Part shown: piece after piece, positions 60,028 to 64,000 of the stretch
How positions within the stretch are numbered: position 1 is the first letter of the stretch
How the letters are laid out: every line of letters starts with the position of its first letter
Source of the DNA: Streptomyces sp. NBC_01217
GTDB taxonomy: Bacteria; Actinomycetota; Actinomycetes; Streptomycetales; Streptomycetaceae
DNA: 64,000 nucleotides
Direction: 5' to 3'
NCBI RefSeq assembly: GCF_035994185.1
Contig: NZ_CP108538.1
Location: forward strand, 3,162,001-3,226,000
Program-made: the position numbers and the translations under genes
The notes under the pieces: generated by a model
What the model was told of the DNA's origin: nothing
The model's input: the letters and a program-made list of their open reading frames with translations, nothing else
Databases searched by the model: none

Positions 60028-60362
60028 ATCACAGCGAATGGAGGACCCGCCGCCACCGCCAGCTGATCGGCGAACACCTCGACGCCGACCCTGAGTACGA
60101 CCGCGTCTACGAAGAAGCCAACCTGGCCATGACGCTGGGCAAGGCCGTCTACGACCGGCGCAAGCAACTCGGGCTGAGCGAGGCCGACCTGGCCGAGCGA
60201 CTGCACACCACAACCGACGAGATCGACGGCATCGAGACCGCCACCGAACTGCCGCCCATCGCCGTCATTATGCGCCTGGCCCGAGCCCTGGACCTCACCG
60301 TCGACATGCACCTCGCCCCCGGGGATGAGCCCACCGTCACCATCGTCACCCCGGCCGCCTGA
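60024..60362 (+). CDS. XRE-family antitoxin, second copy
   Basis: A 112-residue partner of the preceding toxin. An N-terminal toxin-contact helix region (WRTRRHRQLIGEHLDADPEYDRVYEEANLAMTLGKAVYDRRKQ) precedes the helix-turn-helix (LGLSEADLAERLHTTTDEIDGIETATELPPIAVIMRLARAL). The C-terminus is a short strand, DLTVDMHLAPGDEPTVTIV. It should neutralise the toxin and bind the operon promoter. ATG 60024 follows AAGGAG. Another XRE gene of antitoxin type lies 14 nt downstream, an unusual tandem. Confidence 0.83.
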   Translation: MNHSEWRTRRHRQLIGEHLDADPEYDRVYEEANLAMTLGKAVYDRRKQLGLSEADLAERLHTTTDEIDGIETATELPPIAVIMRLARALDLTVDMHLAPGDEPTVTIVTPAA

Positions 60363-60376
60363 GCCCGGGAGGAGCC

Positions 60377-60658
60377 ATGCATGACGCCCCCACAGCACTC
60401 GCCCGCGAGCTGGGCCGACTCGTCCACGACCGGCGCACCGAGCTCGGGCTGTCCCAGGCCGAGCTGGCTGAGCGGTGCGGGATGAAACAGCCGCAGATCT
60501 CCCGCTTCGAAGCCGGCGGCACGGTGCCCACCCTTCCGCTGCTGCGCCGCCTGGCCCGTGCCCTTGGTGCCGACTTGACCATCAGTCTCACTCCGCACGA
60601 CGAAGCCGCACTCTCCGCATGGAGACCCTGCATACTCTCGCCCGAGCGCTGGGGGTGA
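60377..60658 (+). CDS. Orphan XRE antitoxin-like protein with altered end
   Basis: A 93-residue helix-turn-helix protein: LARELGRLVHDRRTELGLSQAELAERCGMKQPQISRFEAGGTVPTLPLLRRLARALGADLTISLTPHDEAA, which resembles the helix-turn-helix of the antitoxin at 28875 more than that of 60024. After DEAA the last 15 residues (LSAWRPCILSPERWG) belong to sequence that, one frame over, codes the next gene, so the original stop was probably replaced when two genes were joined at about 60610. It lacks its own toxin gene; a leftover of a second TA pair is likely. Confidence 0.72.
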   Translation: MHDAPTALARELGRLVHDRRTELGLSQAELAERCGMKQPQISRFEAGGTVPTLPLLRRLARALGADLTISLTPHDEAALSAWRPCILSPERWG

Positions 60659-61734
60659 CCACCGCCGCCTTGATGGCGTCCGATGCCCCGGAGCCCGTCG
60701 GGCGGACCGAGGAGCCGAACCGCGTCAATCTGATCCAGCTCCGCGCCGCCCTCACCCCAGCCGTTGGGCTCGTGGACCAGGATGCCGAAGCCATCGTCGA
60801 GGAACCGAACCTGCGCACCTTCCGGCGGATGCTGCAAGACGCACGGGTGTTGTACTTCTCCGACAGCTACAAGAGCGTCACGGCCCAACTGCCGGGCCTG
60901 CTGCGTGATGCCGCACAAGCCGTCGCCTACTACGACAGCGGGGACGAGCACCGGCAGGCTCTGTTGGCCCGCGCCGAGGCTCTGCGTCTGGCCGGCACCT
61001 ACCTCACCCAGGTACGGCAGTACGACATCGCGTACGCCGCTGTGCGCGGCGCCATCGTGGACGCCCGTCAGGCCGGAGACATGCTTGCGGCGGGCTCCGG
61101 TGTCGGCTGCATGTGCTGGCTGCTGGTGAGACAGGGAAGGCTGGACGAGGCGGAACAGGTTGCCGCCCAGAGCATGGACGCGGTGGAGCCGAAGATCACC
61201 GGCGCCGAGCCGGACCACTACGCGGTGTGGGGCGGCCTGGCGATGGAGGCCGCCGCCGCAGCCGCGAGGAACAACCGTCCCGACGAGGCGAAGGCGTACC
61301 GTCAAGCCGCCCGGGTCGCGGCAACCGCTGTCGGGACAGCGCATCGCAACGTCTCCCGGCACTGGTCCGTCTTCGGGCCGGTCACCGTCGCGGTCAAGGC
61401 GCTCGAAGACTCTCTGGTCATCGGCGACGCCCGCGCGGTGGTGCGCAAGGCAGGCGAGCAGGAGGAGTTGTCACCCAAGGCGTGGAAGCGCCTGGGCAGG
61501 CCCAGCACCAACGACGGGAACCGCTTCACCCTCGATGTGGCGCGCGCCCACACCCGGACCGGCGACCTGTCCGCCGCCATGGACGAGCTGACCCGTGCCA
61601 GGGAAGCCGCCCCGCAGTGGCTGCGGCACCAGAACGGTGCCGCCGAGACCATGCAGGAGATCCTCGGCAAGCGCAAGCGCACCCTCACGACGGAGATGCG
61701 CGAAATGGCTGACTACCTGGGCGTCGTCGGGTAG
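60619..61734 (+). pseudogene. XRE/TPR regulator lacking its N-terminus
   Basis: About 371 codons of a Streptomyces XRE-TPR regulator from the end of the helix-turn-helix (LRMETLHTLARALGVTTAAL) through the TPR-like region: LLRDAAQAVAYYDSGDEHRQ, YLTQVRQYDIAYAAVRGAIVDARQAGD, CMCWLLVRQGRLDEAEQVA, FGPVTVAVKALEDSLV and the C-terminal TLTTEMREMADYLGV. The first ~55 codons, including most of the DNA-binding domain, are replaced by the out-of-frame end of the gene at 60377. ATG 60619 has no ribosome binding site. A deletion fusing two genes is the simplest explanation. Confidence 0.75.
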
Positions 61735-61755
61735 CTGCCACGCAGCGTGGCAGCT
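61733..61755 (+). terminator. Hairpin at the end of the TPR regulator
   Basis: AGCTGCCACG (61733-61742) pairs perfectly with CGTGGCAGCT (61746-61755) around CAG, overlapping the TAG stop. The short loop may make it a regulatory palindrome instead. Confidence 0.5.
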
Positions 61756-61861
61756 CGCGAACCAACAGTCGCGAACTGCCACGGTTCCCGCCTGGGGTGA
61801 CGATCAGTCAGTACCTACGGTCGGTGTGTCCACCATCAGTGACCCAGGCCGGGGGTGCCCA

Positions 61862-62230
61862 GTGAGCCAGCCCAGGAGCGATGCCGACCGCATGCGTCGC
61901 AGAGAGCTGTACGACGCCGCGTCGGGTCGGGGAGGTCCCCGCTTACTGCCGTGGACCAGCCCGGAGGGGAAACCCTGCTACCTGAGCAGCGACGGCCGGG
62001 GCTACCTCTCCACTCTCGCCGACAGCATCGAGACGGTGCAGCTCAGCATGGGCCAGGAACTGTTGGACTACGCCCGCGACGCCACGGCACCCGGCGCGAA
62101 AACCCTGTCGGCGACCGAGTATCGCTGGCTGGCCCGCCGGTTGACAGAAGCCCTGGCGGACGCGCTCAGGGTCGCGGAATCGCGCGGACATCGCATCCCG
62201 GATCAGGGAGAGCGAACCGAGGATGCCTGA
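61862..62230 (+). CDS. Small regulatory-cluster protein (paralogue of 42084)
   Basis: A 122-residue protein sharing LLPWTSPEGKPCYLSSDGRGYLSTLADSIETVQLSMGQELLDYARD and ARRLTEALADALRVAESRGHRI with 42084-42413, plus a longer Arg-rich head. No function is known; both copies lie near XRE regulators. GTG 61862 follows GGGGG. It overlaps the next gene by 8 nt, so the two are co-translated. Together they look like the payload left over once the regulator was truncated upstream. Confidence 0.7.
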   Translation: MSQPRSDADRMRRRELYDAASGRGGPRLLPWTSPEGKPCYLSSDGRGYLSTLADSIETVQLSMGQELLDYARDATAPGAKTLSATEYRWLARRLTEALADALRVAESRGHRIPDQGERTEDA

Positions 62231-62510
62231 CTCTCCGAACGTCGGCGCACCAGTACGCGATGCCTCTCGGGGGCGCTACCACTTCCGCGAGTACCGCGTG
62301 ACCACAGTCCCCGACCCTCTGGCGCTGCCGACCATGGAGGCGATCTGCGTCACCGGCGACGAGCGCAGCTGCGGTGCCACGTCAGGCACGCTGCATACCC
62401 CGGACGAGCTGACCCGCTGGATCGCCGGACACTGCGCCCGGAGCGGCCACGAACTGTATGAACAGACCGTCCGCGCCCTCGTCCGTGCCGAGCCCGGCGC
62501 ATGGCAGTGA
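62223..62510 (+). CDS. DUF7848-type small protein
   Basis: A 95-residue protein resembling DUF7848 as I recall it: YHFREYRVTTVPDPLALPTMEAICVTGDERSCGATSGTLHTPDELTRWIAGHCARSGHELYEQTVRALVRAEPGAW. The two paired cysteines (ICVTG, SCGATS) and the W-H-C spacing recall a small zinc-binding or compact alpha/beta domain. The AEPG.W end is typical of the family. It overlaps 61862-62230 and is the last gene of the second island; the TetR gene converges on it. The function is unknown. Confidence 0.65.
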   Translation: MPDSPNVGAPVRDASRGRYHFREYRVTTVPDPLALPTMEAICVTGDERSCGATSGTLHTPDELTRWIAGHCARSGHELYEQTVRALVRAEPGAWQ

Positions 62511-62584
62511 AGTCCCCAGGGGGCGACACCACACCAGCGGCAGCCCCCTGGCGCGCGGGCAGGCGCCCCTTAAACGCGGGCCGC

Positions 62585-63190
62585 TCAAACGCGGGCCGCC
62601 GCCTCGAACGCCCCGCGGGCCAGTCGGTGCAGCAGCGCCGCCGTGTCCGTGCGGTCGGGCAGCGCACCGGGGCGGCCCAGGTGCGGGGTCGAGTTCAGGA
62701 GCCCGAAGACGGCGTGGACGGTAGCGCGGGCCTCGTGCTCGGGCAGGTCCGGATACAGCTCGCGGACCACCTCCACCCACACCTCGACGTACTGCCGCTG
62801 GAGCTGGCGGACCCGCTTGCGGTCGGCGTCCCGCAGGCGGTCCAGCTCGCGGTCGTGGAGGGTGATCAGCGGGCGGTCGTCGAGGGCGAAGTCGATGTGG
62901 CCCTCGATGAGCGCGTCGAGCAGGGCCTGCGGGGAGCCGTCCCCACAGGCCGCGTCCTCCGAGACCCGCAGCTGTCCGCCCGCCAGCAGCCGCTCGCTGA
63001 TACCGACCAGCAGCTCGGCGAGCATCGCGTCCTTGCCGGGGAAGTGCCGGTAGAGGCCGGGGCCGCTGATCCCGACGGCGGCACCTATCTCGTCGACGCC
63101 GACACCGTGGAAGCCGCGCTCGGCAAAGAGGCGGGCGGCCTCCTTGAGGATCTGCTCGCGGCGGGTGGGGGCGTCCGTCCTGGTGGTCAT
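62585..63190 (-). CDS. TetR-family repressor of the acyl-CoA carboxylase locus
   Basis: A 201-residue TetR regulator. The N-terminal helix-turn-helix is REQILKEAARLFAERGFHGVGVDEIGAAVGISGPGLYRHFPGKDAMLAELL; the C-domain is helical. TAGAAT (63203-63198 on this strand) lies 7 nt before the ATG and there is no ribosome binding site, so the message is probably leaderless. The -35 area overlaps the palindrome at 63212-63229, which suggests autorepression. It is divergent from the carboxylase gene, whose upstream region has two more copies of that palindrome; it should repress that catabolic operon until acyl-CoA intermediates accumulate. Confidence 0.88.
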   Translation of the reverse strand: MTTRTDAPTRREQILKEAARLFAERGFHGVGVDEIGAAVGISGPGLYRHFPGKDAMLAELLVGISERLLAGGQLRVSEDAACGDGSPQALLDALIEGHIDFALDDRPLITLHDRELDRLRDADRKRVRQLQRQYVEVWVEVVRELYPDLPEHEARATVHAVFGLLNSTPHLGRPGALPDRTDTAALLHRLARGAFEAAARV

Positions 63191-63211
63191 GGATTCGATT
63201 CTAGACAGTCG

Positions 63212-63229
63212 GGTTAGCGAACGTTAACC
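63212..63229. promoter_or_regulatory. TetR operator, copy 1
   Basis: GGTTAGCGAACGTTAACC is an 18-bp near-palindrome with one mismatched pair. It covers the -35 area of the TetR promoter. Confidence 0.65.
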
Positions 63230-63362
63230 GAAGCGCACTATGTCGATCCGCCGCCCGCGCGGGCAGCGCCATGCGCCCCGCAGGCGCGAGGGTCCGGGCC
63301 GTCGCGGCGGCGCTGGGCGTGGTGAACCGCCGGGGCACCGGCCGGGCGGCCTGGACAAGGCT

Positions 63363-63406
63363 GTTAGCGGTCGTTAACCTGAGGGCAGACGTTAACGCTC
63401 ATTAAC
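63363..63406. promoter_or_regulatory. TetR operators, copies 2 and 3
   Basis: GTTAGCGGTCGTTAAC (63363-63378) and GTTAACGCTCATTAAC (63391-63406) share the form GTTAnyG-N2-CrTTAAC with copy 1. Their centres are 28 bp apart, just upstream of the carboxylase start at 63438, so bound repressor would block that promoter. Confidence 0.65.
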
Positions 63407-63437
63407 CACTGCGGTACGGGCAAGGGGGCTCGACAGG

Positions 63438-64000
63438 ATGCAGCAGGCACCGGTGCTGGCGAGCGCGGCCGATCCCGCCTCCGAGGCCTGGCAGGCCAAC
63501 GAGGCGGCGCATCACGCGCTCGCCGACGAGCTGCGCAAGCGGCTCGCCACGGCCAGGCTCGGCGGGGGTGAGAAGGCCCGCGCCCGGCATGTGGCGCGCG
63601 GCAAGCTGCTGCCCAGGGAGCGGGTGGACACCCTGCTCGATCCGGGTTCGCCGTTCCTGGAGCTGGCACCCCTGGCGGCCGAGGGGCTGTACGGGGGCGC
63701 CGCCCCGGCGGCCGGGGTGATCGCGGGGATCGGCCGGGTCAGTGGCCGGGAGTGCGTGATCGTCGCCAACGACGCGACCGTCAAGGGCGGCACGTACTAC
63801 CCGATGACCGTGAAGAAGCACCTCCGCGCCCAGGAGGTGGCGCTGGAGAACCGGCTCCCCTGTCTGTATCTGGTCGACTCGGGCGGCGCGTTCCTGCCGA
63901 TGCAGGACGAGGTCTTCCCGGACCGGGAGCACTTCGGGCGGATCTTCTACAACCAGGCCCGGATGTCGGGGGCCGGGATTCCGCAGATCGCGGCGGTGCT
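63438..64000 (+). CDS. Acyl-CoA carboxylase carboxyltransferase subunit, 5' part
   Basis: The first 187 codons of a biotin-dependent carboxyltransferase, running off the right edge. It has [131 protein letters not shown], closest in my memory to methylcrotonyl-CoA carboxylase beta subunits of leucine and isovalerate breakdown. ATG 63438 follows ACAGG. The TetR gene opposite and its three operators suggest induction by pathway intermediates. The rest of the operon is outside the window. Confidence 0.85.
   Translation, partial: MQQAPVLASAADPASEAWQANEAAHHALADELRKRLATARLGGGEKARARHVARGKLLPRERVDTLLDPGSPFLELAPLAAEGLYGGAAPAAGVIAGIGRVSGRECVIVANDATVKGGTYYPMTVKKHLRAQEVALENRLPCLYLVDSGGAFLPMQDEVFPDREHFGRIFYNQARMSGAGIPQIAAV

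Overview
The window is chromosomal DNA from a Streptomyces or a very close relative. The evidence is very high GC with strong third-position bias, GTG and TTG starts behind GGAGG-type ribosome binding sites, and typical content: a CopZ/CopA copper pair behind a CsoR-type operator, citrate synthase next to a RecD2-like helicase, regulator genes paired with DUF397 genes, many secreted proteins, and TetR/LacI/LysR/PucR regulators beside the genes they probably control. I found no rRNA, tRNA or CRISPR array.

Layout. 0-2 kb: the start of iolC (reverse strand) opposite an IolE-like isomerase, then a secreted peptidoglycan-binding protein and a small helix-turn-helix protein. 2-9 kb: a zinc alcohol dehydrogenase; a deletion scar joining the 3' parts of an MMPL exporter gene and a TetR gene; the copZ-copA operon; and a 0.5-kb non-coding stretch before citrate synthase. 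9-18 kb: RecD2-like helicase; a LacI-controlled catabolic operon (MocA-type dehydrogenase, DUF993 aldolase-like protein, TIM-barrel isomerase) facing its regulator; a Uma2 nuclease-fold protein; another isomerase. 18-28 kb: EamA transporter opposite LysR; a secreted GH3 glucosaminidase and an S37 peptidase converging on a strong terminator; two small secreted proteins; a fused ABC exporter. 28-36 kb: a HigB/HigA-like toxin-antitoxin pair; a beta-lactamase-fold protein; a small protein resembling the C-terminus of Cas8c; and a group (ThDP enzyme, ureohydrolase, Na+/solute symporter, PucR) that could degrade a guanidino compound.

36.8-46 kb is a polymorphic-toxin island. It holds a DUF6507 protein, a large toxin whose C-terminal deaminase domain is shifted out of frame at a run of six G, a SUKH-3 immunity protein, a free-standing YwqJ-type deaminase, an unknown protein, an XRE/DUF397 regulatory group and an orphan Imm49-type immunity protein. 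46-53.7 kb returns to core-like genes: I36 inhibitor, acyl-CoA dehydrogenase, thioesterase, cation efflux protein, phosphatase and a Gtr-like surface glycosylation pair.

53.8-62.5 kb is a second accessory island, heavily decayed. It contains an IS5-family element with 3-bp target duplication, an IS701-family element with 4-bp target duplication, the 3' end of a HINT/Ntox30 toxin followed by an intact candidate immunity gene, an integrase broken by one in-frame TGA and carrying a 30-bp tandem duplication, a second toxin-antitoxin pair paralogous to the one at 28.5 kb, a beheaded XRE/TPR regulator, and paralogues of proteins from the first island. The last 1.4 kb holds a TetR gene opposite an acyl-CoA carboxylase gene, with three copies of one operator-like palindrome between them.

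The most informative signals are the decaying toxin/immunity loci: a toxin domain restorable by one base, immunity genes outliving their toxins, and related modules in both islands. The Cas8c-like orphan and the guanidino-compound gene group are the best leads to uncharacterised function.
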